A DNA stretch of 58,870 nt from Spirulina sp. CS-785/01 (lineage in GTDB: Bacteria > Cyanobacteriota > Cyanobacteriia > Cyanobacteriales > Spirulinaceae). The notes below the pieces were generated by a model. That model was not told the DNA's origin. It saw nothing but the letters and a program-made list of their open reading frames with translations, and did no database searches. Position 1 is the stretch's first letter. Each line of letters begins with the position of its first letter. Made by a program: the position numbers and the translations under genes. This document shows positions 14,982-24,429 of this stretch, piece after piece. Location of the stretch: the NCBI RefSeq assembly GCF_028330525.1, contig NZ_JAQMSD010000089.1, positions 1 to 58,870 of the forward strand, read 5' to 3'.

Positions 14982-16913
14982 GTGGCGACTACAAGCACCG
15001 TTCGACAAAAAAAAGGTGAGCCAGAACAGGCTCAACGCCCCCTGCTTCAGTTTATGCTAGGAACGGCAAAATATGCAGGTGGCACGATCCTCGGCGTGAC
15101 CATGTTAACCAGTTCCGTGGTGGCCGGGGGGTTAGTTGGACTGGCAATTAGTTTCCGTAACCTCCCGGATGTGCGGGTTTTACGGAACTATGTCCCCACT
15201 GAAACCAGCTACATCTACGATATTGAAGGAAAACTCCTCGACAGTTTGCACGGGGAACACAATCGAGAGGTGATCAAACTCGATGAAATTTCGCCGGAGT
15301 TAAAACGGGCGGTGTTAGCCATTGAAGATAGTCATTTTTACCTACACGAAGGCATTAACCCCAATAGTGTTGGTCGGGCTTTAATGGTCAACATCCAATC
15401 CGGAAATGTGGTTGAAGGGGGGTCAACCATTACCATGCAGTTGGTGAAAAACCTCTTTTTATCTAGGGAACGAACAGTGAGTCGGAAACTGGCTGAAGCG
15501 GTTCTGGCCATTCGCGTTGAGCAAATTTTCACCAAAGACCAGATTCTAGAAATGTACCTCAATACCATCTATTGGGGGCATAACAGTTACGGGGTAGAAA
15601 CCGCCGCCCAAAGTTATTTTAATAAGTCCGCCAGTGAATTAAGCCTAGCAGAAGCCACCATGATGGCCGGGTTAATTCAAGCCCCCGAAGATTACAGTCC
15701 CTTCATTAACTATAAAGAAACCAAACGGCGACAGTCCCTCGTTCTGCAACGGATGGAAGAAGTGGGCTGGATCACCGCCCAGGAAGCCGAAGAAGCCAAA
15801 ACTACCCCCCTTCTCTTGGGACAACCCACCGCTTGGAAAAGTAGTGAACTGCCCTATATTACCGAAGCAGTAGTGGGTGAATTACAACGACGGTTTGGGG
15901 AAGATGCCCTGCTGAAAGGAGGAATGCGGGTGCAAACCACCGTGGACTATGACTTCCAGAAGATGGCCGAAGAAAACGTGGCGGACGCGCATCAAAAATT
16001 GCGATCGCGCGGCCTCTACGCCGACCAAGTAGCCCTCGTCGCCGTGGACCCCCGTACCCACTTCGTTAAAGCCCTCGTCGGCGGCGTAAACTACAAAGAA
16101 AGCCAATTTAACCGCGCCATCCAATCCCTCCGACAACCCGGTTCAGCCTTTAAACCCTTCGTCTATTACACCGCCTTCGCCAGTGGAGAATACACCCCCG
16201 GCAGCACCGTAGAAGACACCCCCGTTCGCTATCGAGACGGGTCCGCCTACTACGAGCCCCAAAACTACGGCGGCAGCTTCGCCGGGCCCATGAGTATCCG
16301 GGCCGCCCTCATTCAATCCCGCAACGTCCCCGCCGTCAAACTCGGACAGTCCGTCGGCCTCGACAACGTTATCGAAGTCTGTCGCACCCTCGGCATCAAA
16401 AGCCCCCTAGACCCCGTAATCTCCCTCCCCCTAGGGGCCATCGGCATCACCCCCCTAGAACTCGCCGGGGCCTATGCCACCTTTGCCAGCAACGGTTGGC
16501 ATTCCGACCCCACCATCATCGTCCGGGCCACCGACAGTAGCGGCAACGTCATCCTCGACAACACCCCCAAACCCCGACAAGTCCTAGACCCCTGGGCCAC
16601 CGCCTCCCTAACCGCCGTCCTCAAAGGAGTCATCAACGAAGGGACCGCCACCAAAGCCCAAATTGGCCGCCCCGCAGCCGGAAAAACCGGAACAACCACC
16701 TCCGAACGGGACGTTTGGTTTGTCGGCTACGTCCCCCAACTCTCCGTCGCCGTCTGGATAGGCAACGACAACTATCGCCCCTTGGGGGCAGGAGTTACCG
16801 GAGGAGGTTACGCCGCCCCCATCTGGCGAGACTTCATGGGCGAAGCCCTCAAAGACGAACCCGTCCAATACTTCCCTGCCGCCTCCAAATTCCCCAGACC
16901 GTCTAAACCCTAA
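14982..16913 (+). CDS. Class A penicillin-binding protein (PBP1A type)
   Basis: This is a bifunctional peptidoglycan synthase of 643 residues. After a short cytoplasmic tail and one membrane helix (about residues 33-58), the GT51 transglycosylase domain has EDSHFYLHEGIN and the GGSTITMQLVKNLFLSRERTVSRKLAE motif. The transpeptidase domain has SxxK in GSAFKP, SxN in SRNVPAVKL and KTGTT near residue 565. There is no C-terminal PASTA or extra domain. The start is GTG with GAGGAAG upstream. The 3' half uses strikingly C-rich third positions, as does the hydrolase gene at 10 kb. Confidence 0.93.
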   Translation: MATTSTVRQKKGEPEQAQRPLLQFMLGTAKYAGGTILGVTMLTSSVVAGGLVGLAISFRNLPDVRVLRNYVPTETSYIYDIEGKLLDSLHGEHNREVIKLDEISPELKRAVLAIEDSHFYLHEGINPNSVGRALMVNIQSGNVVEGGSTITMQLVKNLFLSRERTVSRKLAEAVLAIRVEQIFTKDQILEMYLNTIYWGHNSYGVETAAQSYFNKSASELSLAEATMMAGLIQAPEDYSPFINYKETKRRQSLVLQRMEEVGWITAQEAEEAKTTPLLLGQPTAWKSSELPYITEAVVGELQRRFGEDALLKGGMRVQTTVDYDFQKMAEENVADAHQKLRSRGLYADQVALVAVDPRTHFVKALVGGVNYKESQFNRAIQSLRQPGSAFKPFVYYTAFASGEYTPGSTVEDTPVRYRDGSAYYEPQNYGGSFAGPMSIRAALIQSRNVPAVKLGQSVGLDNVIEVCRTLGIKSPLDPVISLPLGAIGITPLELAGAYATFASNGWHSDPTIIVRATDSSGNVILDNTPKPRQVLDPWATASLTAVLKGVINEGTATKAQIGRPAAGKTGTTTSERDVWFVGYVPQLSVAVWIGNDNYRPLGAGVTGGGYAAPIWRDFMGEALKDEPVQYFPAASKFPRPSKP

Positions 16914-16951
16914 CCCCATCCCCCCTGTGTACTAAACTCCCACAACCCAAA

Positions 16952-16974
16952 TCCCACCCTCAAAACAGGTGGGA
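16952..16974. terminator. Hairpin between convergent genes
   Basis: TCCCACC (16952-16958) pairs with GGTGGGA (16968-16974) across a 9-base loop. It lies between the convergent penicillin-binding-protein and DUF1825 genes and could serve both, though neither side has a good T run. Confidence 0.4.
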
Positions 16975-17003
16975 CAAGAAAAACCCATCAAACTCAGCCT
17001 TCC

Positions 17004-17321
17004 TTACTCAGGAAGCTCAGACTTCATCCGTTCTAGAGTCATGTGCATTTGGTCAAACATCTGTTGCGGCGTAATCCCAAATTGATTTAACTGGGTTTTT
17101 AACTGTTGAACCGTCATCTGAGCCATAAAATCATCCGATAACTCAAAACGCTTCATAAAAATGCGATAACGCTCCATCAACGCTTCCATGCGTTCGATAT
17201 AGAGTTTTTTCCCTTCTCGGTCAAATTTTCCGTATTCGCCCCCAAGCTGCATCAAGGACTGATAATCCTCAAAGAGTTGCTTTGCCTCTTGCTGGACGAC
17301 TTCCGAATCAAAAAAAGCCAT
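17004..17321 (-). CDS. DUF1825 family protein
   Basis: This is a 105-residue, all-helical soluble protein of the cyanobacteria-specific DUF1825 family. It begins MAFFDSEVVQQEAKQLFEDYQSL and continues with KKLYIERMEALMERYRIFMKRFELSDDFMAQ. Function is unknown, and length is standard for the family. It is expressed as a single gene on the minus strand. Confidence 0.88.
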   Translation of the reverse strand: MAFFDSEVVQQEAKQLFEDYQSLMQLGGEYGKFDREGKKLYIERMEALMERYRIFMKRFELSDDFMAQMTVQQLKTQLNQFGITPQQMFDQMHMTLERMKSELPE

Positions 17322-17542
17322 GATTCCTCAGCGATAAATGAAAAGTCTTGTCAATCAATTATATTAAAAACTGTCCAATGAGTAGAACAGCTTATTATCA
17401 TTGTAAAGTAGGCAAAAGCAAGGGGACAATTCGGTTTCCCGTATCTGGGGGTAGCGGTCAAACCCCTCCCATCTCCTCCCCCCCCGAACGTCCCATCATT
17501 CCCAAACAGTGTAGGTTGGCAAAACAAGGATAGACCCCCCAA

Positions 17543-17938
17543 GTGTTTGAGCAATTGTGGCAACAACCGAAAAATCAAAAAATCGCTATTCTCTTAGCCG
17601 TCGTAGGAGTCATCACCCCCATCGCTGGCTTACAAAAATTTTATTTAAGACAACCCCGTTGGGGCATACTGTATTTGCTCCTCTTTGCAACCCCCATCCC
17701 CCATATTGCCAGCGTTATTGATGTCTTTTGGTATTTCTTCCTTGATCAAGAAAAATTCCAACGTCGCTTCAACCCCGAACTCGCCGAAGCAGACCCCCCT
17801 CCCACCCCCACTACCAACCCAGAAAACATCGACCTCGTAGCCCAAGGCTTACGACAACTCGAACAACTCCGTCAAGAGGGCTTATTAACCGAATACGAAT
17901 TTGAACAGAAGCGTCGTCAGTTGTTGAATCAGATTTAG
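17543..17938 (+). CDS. TM2-domain protein with C-terminal SHOCT motif
   Basis: This is a 131-residue membrane protein. Residues about 14-75 hold two hydrophobic segments around a TM2-like loop (GLQKFYLRQPRWGILYLLLF, then IDVFWYFF). After a Pro/Thr linker, the C-terminus is a SHOCT-type short helix pair (LEQLRQEGLLTEYEFEQKRRQLLNQ), often found at the ends of membrane or oligomerising proteins. The start is a GTG. No specific function is known. Confidence 0.8.
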   Translation: MFEQLWQQPKNQKIAILLAVVGVITPIAGLQKFYLRQPRWGILYLLLFATPIPHIASVIDVFWYFFLDQEKFQRRFNPELAEADPPPTPTTNPENIDLVAQGLRQLEQLRQEGLLTEYEFEQKRRQLLNQI

Positions 17939-18272
17939 GTTGTTGGTTCTTTGTTATAGATTTTTTTACCTTCAATACTTGACAAAATACAAAAACTATG
18001 CAGTAAACTTCAGACTCTTTCAGCCAGACAACAAAACTTAAATTTTTGTATCCTATCCCTTGACAAAACGCAAAATCTGTACAACGAACCTCCCCCCCTC
18101 TCAAAAACAAGCAAAAATCCCAACAACTCCTCAAAATTCTCCTTAACCCTCAACCTCCTCCCTCTCACAGTCAACCCCCTTCGTGTCCTTTGTGTCTTTG
18201 TGGTTCAAACAACACCCCTAGAACTCCAGGTTATAATTGCCAAGACCTCTGTGGTTCGACCCCTAACCCATC
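17939..18272. other. Intergenic region with imperfect 80-bp direct repeat
   Basis: There is no gene here. TTGACAAAATACAAAAACTA near 17979 recurs 80 bases later as TTGACAAAACGCAAAATCTG, with similar following sequence. The first bases are a GTTGTTGGTTCTTTGTT low-complexity tract. CCTTTGTGTCTTTGTGGTTC near 18188 repeats one at 13.43 kb. Confidence 0.5.
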
Positions 18273-18827
18273 GTGCAAAACTGGTTCACAACAGCCAAAA
18301 AACTTTCCCAAACCCTCAACCCCAAAAGGGCAAAAATTCGAGGGAAAATGCAGCGTGACCCGTATTATCGCTTGCAATCTTGGGACGAAATCGAGATTGC
18401 TGCCGAATTAGGACTGAAAATCGACGTAAATCGGGCAACCGTCGATGATTGGTTGCGTTTACCCGGTCTTTCCATTCACCAAGCCAGAACCTTAGTAGAA
18501 CTAAGCGGCACAGGTGTACAATTCCTCTGCCTCGAAGACTTGGCCGCAGCCGGAAATATTCCCCTCAGCCACCTGCAACGCTTAGACCCCTTACTTCAAT
18601 TTATCTACTACGACCCCGATAGTGTACTCTTTCCCCAAAAAATTAACCTCAATACCGCTACTGTCCAACAATTAGCGAAAATTCCCCAAATTACAGACCA
18701 ATTTGCCCAAAGCATTGTCAAACAACGACAACAACAGGGAAAATATCGCAATCTCGCTGAGTTCCAACAACGCTTTACCCTCGACAGTGACTTCCTCCGG
18801 CAACTGATGCACTATCTACACTGTTGA
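18273..18827 (+). CDS. ComEA-like helix-hairpin-helix protein
   Basis: This is a 184-residue protein with two HhH DNA-binding regions: IDVNRATVDDWLRLPGLSIHQARTLVEL (about 50-77) and INLNTATVQQLAKIPQITDQFAQSIVKQRQQQG (about 123-155), the latter close to ComEA/PsbU-type repeats. There is no clear signal peptide, unlike classical ComEA. The GTG start keeps a basic N-terminal 25 residues; an ATG at 18348 with AGGG just upstream is an alternative. A role in DNA binding or competence is inferred only from the fold. Confidence 0.75.
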   Translation: MQNWFTTAKKLSQTLNPKRAKIRGKMQRDPYYRLQSWDEIEIAAELGLKIDVNRATVDDWLRLPGLSIHQARTLVELSGTGVQFLCLEDLAAAGNIPLSHLQRLDPLLQFIYYDPDSVLFPQKINLNTATVQQLAKIPQITDQFAQSIVKQRQQQGKYRNLAEFQQRFTLDSDFLRQLMHYLHC

Positions 18828-18900
18828 TTTTTGTAGTCAGACACTACGTTTCGGTATCGGTGAGCATTAAGATAGATAGCGAGGGGATTGTGGAGGGGGG

Positions 18901-18966
18901 AGATGGGGGAGATGGGGGAGATGGGGGAGATGGGGAAGATGGGGGAGATGGGGAAGATGGGGGAGA
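18901..18966. repeat. Nonamer short tandem repeat (GATGGGGGA)
   Basis: About seven copies of GATGGGGGA or GATGGGGAA lie between the HhH gene and ctaA. This is the complement of the CCCCTATCT-type tract at 12.54 kb with C/T variation. It is followed by AACAACAAATAACC-type low-complexity sequence up to the ctaA start codon. Confidence 0.85.
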
Positions 18967-19070
18967 TAGAGAAAACTAACAATATTTTATTCCCTATTCC
19001 CTGTTCCCTGTTCCCCTTTTCACAAACAACAAATAACCAACAACAAAGAACAAATAACCAATAACCAAAA

Positions 19071-21461
19071 ATGCAAGTTGTAGCGAAACCCCAAGACACC
19101 CAAACCCTAACCCCTCATTTAACCACCACAACCCTTGATGTGGGGGGGATGAAATGTGCAGGATGTGTGAATGCTGTAGAACGACAACTCAAGCGGAATG
19201 CGGGGGTGGACAGCGCACAAGTGAACTTGATAACCCAAGTGGCCGTTGTTCAATACGACGATAACACCGTTCAACCAGACGAACTGGCAGACCTTCTCAC
19301 CTCACGGGGGTTTCCCTCCCAAGTGCGGCCTCCCCAGAGTCAAACGAAAGAGGCCGATAATTTAGCTCAACGTCGGCAAAAGGAAGAACGGGAACAATTG
19401 TGGCGACTGCTCACTGCGGCTATTCTGTTATTGGTTTCGGGTCTGGGCCATATTGAACATTGGGGCGGCCCAGAAATTCCGGTTTTAAGTAATATTTGGG
19501 TTCACTGGGGACTTGCGACTCTCGCGTTACTGATCCCTGGACGGGAAATTTTAGTGGATGGGGCTATTGGCATTAGATATGGCAACCCTAATATGAATAC
19601 TTTAGTTGGATTGGGGACGTTAAGTGCTTATTTAGCGAGTTGTGTGGCTTTACTTTTTCCTCAGTTGGGGTGGGAGTGCTTTTTTGATGAACCTGTGATG
19701 CTGTTTGGGTTTATTTTCCTAGGACGGACGTTAGAAGGCCGGGCAAGAGGCCGTGCGTCTGCGGCTTTGGAAAAGTTATTGGCGTTACGGCCTCAAGTTG
19801 CGCGGTTGGTGGGAGACACAGAGAGTGAGGAGGAAACGGGGATTGAAATTCCGGTGGAGTTGGTGCGGGTTGGGGAGAGAGTGCGGGTTTTGCCGGGGGA
19901 AAAAATTCCGGTTGATGGAGAAATTATTGCTGGGACGACAACTGTAAATGAGTCTATGGTGACGGGGGAAGCAACTCCAGTACGAAAAGAGGGGGGGGAG
20001 TCGGTGGTTGCTGGAACAATGAACCAGTCCGGTGCAGTGACGGTTCAAGTGACCCATACGGGACAGGATACTGCTCTCGCCCAAATTATCCAAGCGGTGG
20101 AAGAAGCCCAAACTCGCAAAGCTCCGATTCAACAATTTGCGGATAAGGTGGCGGGATATTTTGCTTATGGGGTGATGGGGATAGCTTTATTGACGTTTGG
20201 TTTTTGGTATGTGCTGGGGACGAATATCTGGCCGGAGACGGTGGTGCAACAAGGGACCCATTCTCCCCTTTTACTGAGTTTAAAACTTGCGATCGCAGTT
20301 TTAGTCATCGCCTGTCCCTGTGCGTTAGGACTGGCCACCCCCACCGCCATTTTAGTGGGAACAAGCATCGGCGCAGAACGAGGTATTTTAATTAAAGGGG
20401 GAGATGTCCTCGAACGCATTGGCCACCTGAAAACCGTGGTCTTCGATAAAACCGGAACATTAACCCAAGGCCGGCCCCAAGTCACCGACTGTTTTACCAC
20501 CCACCCCCAATGCAGCGAAGAATATTTAATTCAATGGGCTGCTACCGTGGAAAGTGGGGCCAACCATCCCCTGGCCACCGCACTGCTAGAAAAAGCCCAA
20601 CAGTTAGAACTTCCCCTCCTGAAAGCCCAAGAGTTTCAAACCGAAGCCGGGTTAGGGGTATCTGCCCATGTGGACTGGGAGGGCGATTTTCAGCCCATAC
20701 AGGTGGGAAACGAGGACTGGATGACCCAACAGGGCGTAACGCTCCCCAACGCCTTAAATGAGCAAATAACCCCCTATTTAAACCAAGGCAAAACCGTGAT
20801 TTATGTGGCGGTTAACGGCGCGTTACAGGGCGTAATTGCCCTCCAAGACCCCCTACGTCCAGAAGCTCGTCAAACGGTCGCTAAATTGCAAAATTGGGGC
20901 TATACCGTCCTATTATTGACGGGAGACCGAGAGGACGCGGCCCAAGCCATTGCGGCCCAACTGAAGATCAGCCACATTAAAGCCAAAATTCGCCCCACGG
21001 AAAAAGCCCAAATTATCCAACAATTACAAGCCAACACCCCCCACCCCATCGCTATGGTAGGAGACGGCATCAACGACGCACCTGCCTTGGCTCAAGCGGA
21101 TGTAGGCATTGCCCTCCGCAGTGGCACAGAAATTGCCCTAGAAGCGGCAGGAATTATCCTCATGACTCCCCAAGGTCAAGGCCAATATCCCCTCGACAAC
21201 CTCACCCAGGCCATTCAACTCGGCCTCGCCACCCTGCGTAAAATTCGTCAAAATCTCTTTTGGGCTTTGGGCTATAATGCTTTTGCTATCCCTATTGCTG
21301 CCGGACTGTTATTGCCGACTTGGGGCATTGTCCTCAACCCGGCCACCGCAGGAGGACTGATGGCCTTGAGTTCTGTCCTTGTGGTCACGAATTCCTTATT
21401 ATTGAGACAGAGGGAGGAAGTCACTTTCTCTCATGGATTCTCAAGGAATATGACAAAATAG
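19071..21461 (+). CDS. ctaA: Copper-transporting P1B-type ATPase, CtaA type
   Basis: This is a 796-residue heavy-metal P-type ATPase. An N-terminal HMA domain has the metal site GMKCAGC (C29, C32). The membrane CPC motif is at 415-417, the phosphorylated Asp is D459 in DKTGTLT, the HP motif lies in GANHPLA, and the hinge is GDGINDAPAL. In cyanobacteria CtaA imports copper across the plasma membrane and PacS sends it into thylakoids. The GMKCAGCVNAVERQL and VNLITQVAVVQY sequence resembles CtaA more than PacS. There is no Shine-Dalgarno site; the start is preceded by an ATAACCAATAACC repeat tract. Copper supply links it functionally to petJ. Confidence 0.88.
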   Translation: MQVVAKPQDTQTLTPHLTTTTLDVGGMKCAGCVNAVERQLKRNAGVDSAQVNLITQVAVVQYDDNTVQPDELADLLTSRGFPSQVRPPQSQTKEADNLAQRRQKEEREQLWRLLTAAILLLVSGLGHIEHWGGPEIPVLSNIWVHWGLATLALLIPGREILVDGAIGIRYGNPNMNTLVGLGTLSAYLASCVALLFPQLGWECFFDEPVMLFGFIFLGRTLEGRARGRASAALEKLLALRPQVARLVGDTESEEETGIEIPVELVRVGERVRVLPGEKIPVDGEIIAGTTTVNESMVTGEATPVRKEGGESVVAGTMNQSGAVTVQVTHTGQDTALAQIIQAVEEAQTRKAPIQQFADKVAGYFAYGVMGIALLTFGFWYVLGTNIWPETVVQQGTHSPLLLSLKLAIAVLVIACPCALGLATPTAILVGTSIGAERGILIKGGDVLERIGHLKTVVFDKTGTLTQGRPQVTDCFTTHPQCSEEYLIQWAATVESGANHPLATALLEKAQQLELPLLKAQEFQTEAGLGVSAHVDWEGDFQPIQVGNEDWMTQQGVTLPNALNEQITPYLNQGKTVIYVAVNGALQGVIALQDPLRPEARQTVAKLQNWGYTVLLLTGDREDAAQAIAAQLKISHIKAKIRPTEKAQIIQQLQANTPHPIAMVGDGINDAPALAQADVGIALRSGTEIALEAAGIILMTPQGQGQYPLDNLTQAIQLGLATLRKIRQNLFWALGYNAFAIPIAAGLLLPTWGIVLNPATAGGLMALSSVLVVTNSLLLRQREEVTFSHGFSRNMTK

Positions 21462-21585
21462 GAATGAAGGAAGTGACTGAGTTGACTCCCCAACTCCGCC
21501 AAGTTTTCATCTACCTAATGGGCTACCCCTTCGCCTTCAATGGTGGAGTCTGTCCCTGGACCGACTGTTCACCATTGTCCAGAAT

Positions 21586-22062
21586 ATGAGCAACGAGCAA
21601 CATCATCAATCGCTAATGGCTGCCAAAAAGCAACAAGAGCATTTACTGATTATAGAAGACGAGCAGGGAAGACGCTCCATTCCGCTTGGAGACGCAACTT
21701 ACTCCCTAGGGAGAGATCAGAGTTGTGATATTCCCCTTTCCTCCCAATTTGTCTCTCGTCGTCACGCTATTCTGAACCGACGCATCCGCGACGATGGTAC
21801 GTCCTATTATCAGATTGTGGATGGAGACGAAAAAGGCAACAAGAGTGTGAATGGCCTGTTAATTAATGGCCGCAAAATGCCGAATCATAACTTAAAGCAT
21901 GGAGATGAGGTGGTGTTTGGGCCGCAAGTGTTTGCCATTTATCAAATGCGTCAAAAGGAAGTTTCGGCCTCGGGTTCTTCGGATGATCCCTTTGACATCA
22001 CGTTAATTGACCCAGCAATGATGCTTGGTGAAAATGAGGAGACGGGCCCCGATGAGTCTTAA
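21586..22062 (+). CDS. FHA-domain protein
   Basis: This is a 158-residue protein dominated by one forkhead-associated domain (about residues 38-110). The phosphothreonine-binding pattern YSLGRDQSCDIPLSSQFVSRRHAIL, NKSVNGLLINGRK and HGDEVVFGPQ is intact, with GR, SRRH and NG. It presumably reads Ser/Thr phosphorylation, but no kinase gene is nearby. The acidic C-terminal tail is short. The start is the ATG at 21586, followed by SNEQHHQS. Confidence 0.9.
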   Translation: MSNEQHHQSLMAAKKQQEHLLIIEDEQGRRSIPLGDATYSLGRDQSCDIPLSSQFVSRRHAILNRRIRDDGTSYYQIVDGDEKGNKSVNGLLINGRKMPNHNLKHGDEVVFGPQVFAIYQMRQKEVSASGSSDDPFDITLIDPAMMLGENEETGPDES

Positions 22063-22189
22063 TGGGAAGAAGTTAAGAGAGAAACGGGGAATTAATGCAG
22101 GAGGGGAAGGGTTGACTGAGAGGCATTTGAGTTGAGTTCTGGCCTTGGAGTCAATCGTCTCCTGAACTCCGTTTCCTTAATTCCCCGGT

Positions 22190-22522
22190 TTAATGGACTT
22201 GTAATTCGGCTTTTTCTGCGATCGCTTGTTTTACCGTGTCAAACATTCGCCGACAGTGATTATTGACTTTGAGAGGGAGTTCCTCGTTTTTAATCACGCA
22301 ATTCATGCGAACCTCTTGTTGATTGGTGTGAGACTTGTCCACTAAGGCTTCTACCGTAACGAGTTGGGTGAAAGACACCCGACCGGGAATTTCTCGCCCC
22401 ATCATATAGTCATCGGTATCGTAAACAATTTCAAAATTGCACGATCGCAGCACTTCACTGATCAGCATCAGGAAGTTTTCTTGGGAAGCTGGAAATTGGA
22501 AAGAACAGACATAGCGAGCCAT
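22190..22522 (-). CDS. Conserved protein of unknown function
   Basis: This is a 110-residue soluble protein beginning MARYVCSFQFPASQENFLMLISEVL. It is predicted alpha/beta with YDTDDYMMGREIPGRVSF and a C-terminal helix HCRRMFDTVKQAI. I believe it is conserved in cyanobacteria but know no function. The ATG at 22522 is preferred over an upstream TTG three codons earlier. It converges with the FHA gene; an inverted repeat (AAACGGGGAATTAA near 22082 and TTAATTCCCCGGTTT near 22177) lies between them and may end both transcripts. Confidence 0.7.
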   Translation of the reverse strand: MARYVCSFQFPASQENFLMLISEVLRSCNFEIVYDTDDYMMGREIPGRVSFTQLVTVEALVDKSHTNQQEVRMNCVIKNEELPLKVNNHCRRMFDTVKQAIAEKAELQVH

Positions 22523-22754
22523 ATCAAACAACCTGACCCTAGAACATCACATCTTTGTCCGACTCTCCCATGATATCGAATCCTTGGGAAGAGCCGTCCT
22601 GAATCATGAAAAAATGACTCATAGACCCCATGACTCTGTTGACTCATTCAAGGGATGACACCGTTGATCCGGATTAACCCCCCTAGAGTCAAGCCTGGAG
22701 AGTCAAGCCTGGAGACTCAATCATGACCTGACCGTTAGCACAAGGATAACAAGA

Positions 22755-23381
22755 ATGACTGGAAAATTCATTGTTTTTGAAGGGGGAGAAGGGGCCGGAA
22801 AAACCACACAAATTCAGTACACCGAACAATGGCTGAAACAGCAGTGCGGTGAGGATTTTCCCGTACTTGTCACCCGTGAACCCGGTGGGACGGACTTAGG
22901 ACAACATCTCCGTCATCTCCTGTTAGAACAGGGGTCTCCCCAAAGTCGCACTGAACTTCTATTATATGCGGCGGATCGGGCCCAGCACGTGGAAGAAATT
23001 CTCAAACCTGCTTTAAGCCAAGGGACGGTGATTTTGTGCGATCGCTATACCGACTCCACCATTGCCTATCAGGGCTATGGCCGCGGCTTAGACCTAGATT
23101 TAATCCAAACCCTCAATTTCATAGCCACAGGAGGCTTAGAGAGCCATCTGACGCTCTGGTTAGATGTCCCGGTCCCAGTGGGATTAGATCGGGCCCAGCA
23201 ACGGGGAAAGCGCGATCGCATCGAACAAACCCACCTAAACTTCCATCATCGCGTCCATCAAGGCTTCCTCACCCTCAGTCAACAACACCCCCACCGCATC
23301 ACCCGCATTAATGCCAATCCCCCCCCCCAACTCGTCCATCAGCAAATTAAGGAAAAATTAAGATTTGTTGTTGGTTGTTAG
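22755..23381 (+). CDS. tmk: Thymidylate kinase
   Basis: This enzyme phosphorylates dTMP to dTDP. The 208-residue P-loop kinase has Walker A EGGEGAGKTTQ (residues 9-19), the DR(Y/H) motif CDRYTDSTIAYQGYGR near 96, the TREPGGT substrate motif near 43 and the lid region AQQRGKRDRIEQ. Downstream by 25 bases is holB, a frequent tmk-holB operon. The last residues (RFVVGC) are encoded by the TTGTTGGTTG low-complexity tract, so the natural C-terminus has been altered or extended by the repeat. Confidence 0.94.
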   Translation: MTGKFIVFEGGEGAGKTTQIQYTEQWLKQQCGEDFPVLVTREPGGTDLGQHLRHLLLEQGSPQSRTELLLYAADRAQHVEEILKPALSQGTVILCDRYTDSTIAYQGYGRGLDLDLIQTLNFIATGGLESHLTLWLDVPVPVGLDRAQQRGKRDRIEQTHLNFHHRVHQGFLTLSQQHPHRITRINANPPPQLVHQQIKEKLRFVVGC

Positions 23382-23406
23382 TTGTTGGTTATTTGTGAAA
23401 AAAACA

Positions 23407-24381
23407 ATGTCCCCCTTTGAAACCCTCATTGGTCATCAAACCAGCATCGAACTCCTGAAACAAGCCGTCGCCAAAGACCGGATTGCCCCTGCTTACCTGT
23501 TTGTGGGGTCTCCGGGGATTGGACGACGACTGGCCGCCCTAGGATTTAGTGAACTCCTCTTACGGCATAATATCCCCCCCGACAAACATCCCCTCATCCA
23601 TCAAAAACTCACCGCCCAAAACCACCCCGACTTCCTCTGGGTGCAACCCACCTATCAACACCAAAATCAACTTCTCACCGCCCAAGAAGCCGCAGAATCA
23701 GGATTAAAACGGAAAGCCCCCCCGAAAATTCGCATTGAACAAATTCGGGACATTGGCCAATTTTTATCACGGCCTCCCCTCGAAGCAACCCGCGCTGTTG
23801 TTGTCATCGAAGATGCCCACACCATGGCCGAAGGGGCAGCCAATGCCCTGCTGAAAACCTTAGAAGAACCTGGCAGAGCAACTATTATCTTAATTTCCCC
23901 CAGTGCAGATGCTTTATTACCCACCCTCGTCTCTCGTTGTCAACGTATCCCTTTCTATCGACTTGCAGAGGCAGAATTGCAACAAGTATTAGATAATTTG
24001 GGCAGAGAGGAGATCAAGCAGGATGAAACCTTATTGGCCATAGCCCAAGGGAGTCCAGGGGCGGCCATTTTAGCCCAAGAACACCTGCAAACTATTCCCC
24101 AAGACTTACTTAACCAACTGTTGACTCCCCCGAAAACGGCCTTAGCTGCCTTGCAACTGGCCAAAGAACTCGATAAAACCCTAGATACAGAAGTCCAACT
24201 CTGGCTTATTGATTATCTGCAATATCGCTATTGGCATAATCAACAAAGGGGACAACTTGAGGGGGGTTTTGTCCGTCAACTGGAACAAGCGAAGAAAAAT
24301 TTACTCGCTTATGCCCAACCTCGATTAGTCTGGGAATGTACTCTGTTAAGTCTGATACCGCGATCGCGCGATCGCGTCTAA
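23407..24381 (+). CDS. holB: DNA polymerase III delta' subunit
   Basis: This is a clamp-loader subunit of 324 residues. An AAA+ fold begins FETLIGHQTSIELLKQAV, has a degenerate P-loop (GSPGIGRRLAA), the HPD motif region (NHPDFLWVQP), IEDAHTMAEGAANALLKTLEEPGRATIILIS and the SRC motif VSRCQRIPF, all typical of delta'. No zinc-binding Cys cluster is seen. The ATG at 23407 (MSPFETL) is chosen because the longer frame begins inside a TTGTTGGTTATTTG repeat. It follows tmk in the same operon. The 3' end carries two abutting HIP1 octamers. Confidence 0.88.
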   Translation: MSPFETLIGHQTSIELLKQAVAKDRIAPAYLFVGSPGIGRRLAALGFSELLLRHNIPPDKHPLIHQKLTAQNHPDFLWVQPTYQHQNQLLTAQEAAESGLKRKAPPKIRIEQIRDIGQFLSRPPLEATRAVVVIEDAHTMAEGAANALLKTLEEPGRATIILISPSADALLPTLVSRCQRIPFYRLAEAELQQVLDNLGREEIKQDETLLAIAQGSPGAAILAQEHLQTIPQDLLNQLLTPPKTALAALQLAKELDKTLDTEVQLWLIDYLQYRYWHNQQRGQLEGGFVRQLEQAKKNLLAYAQPRLVWECTLLSLIPRSRDRV

Positions 24382-24429
24382 CCTATTCACACCTTTCATC
24401 GACTGATTTATTTTTAATTTCAAAATCTT

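Noticed and set aside
17378-17533. 51-codon frame MSRTAYYHCKVGK upstream of the TM2 gene
   Set aside because: It has a Pro/Ser-rich low-complexity second half, no ribosome site and no recognised family.
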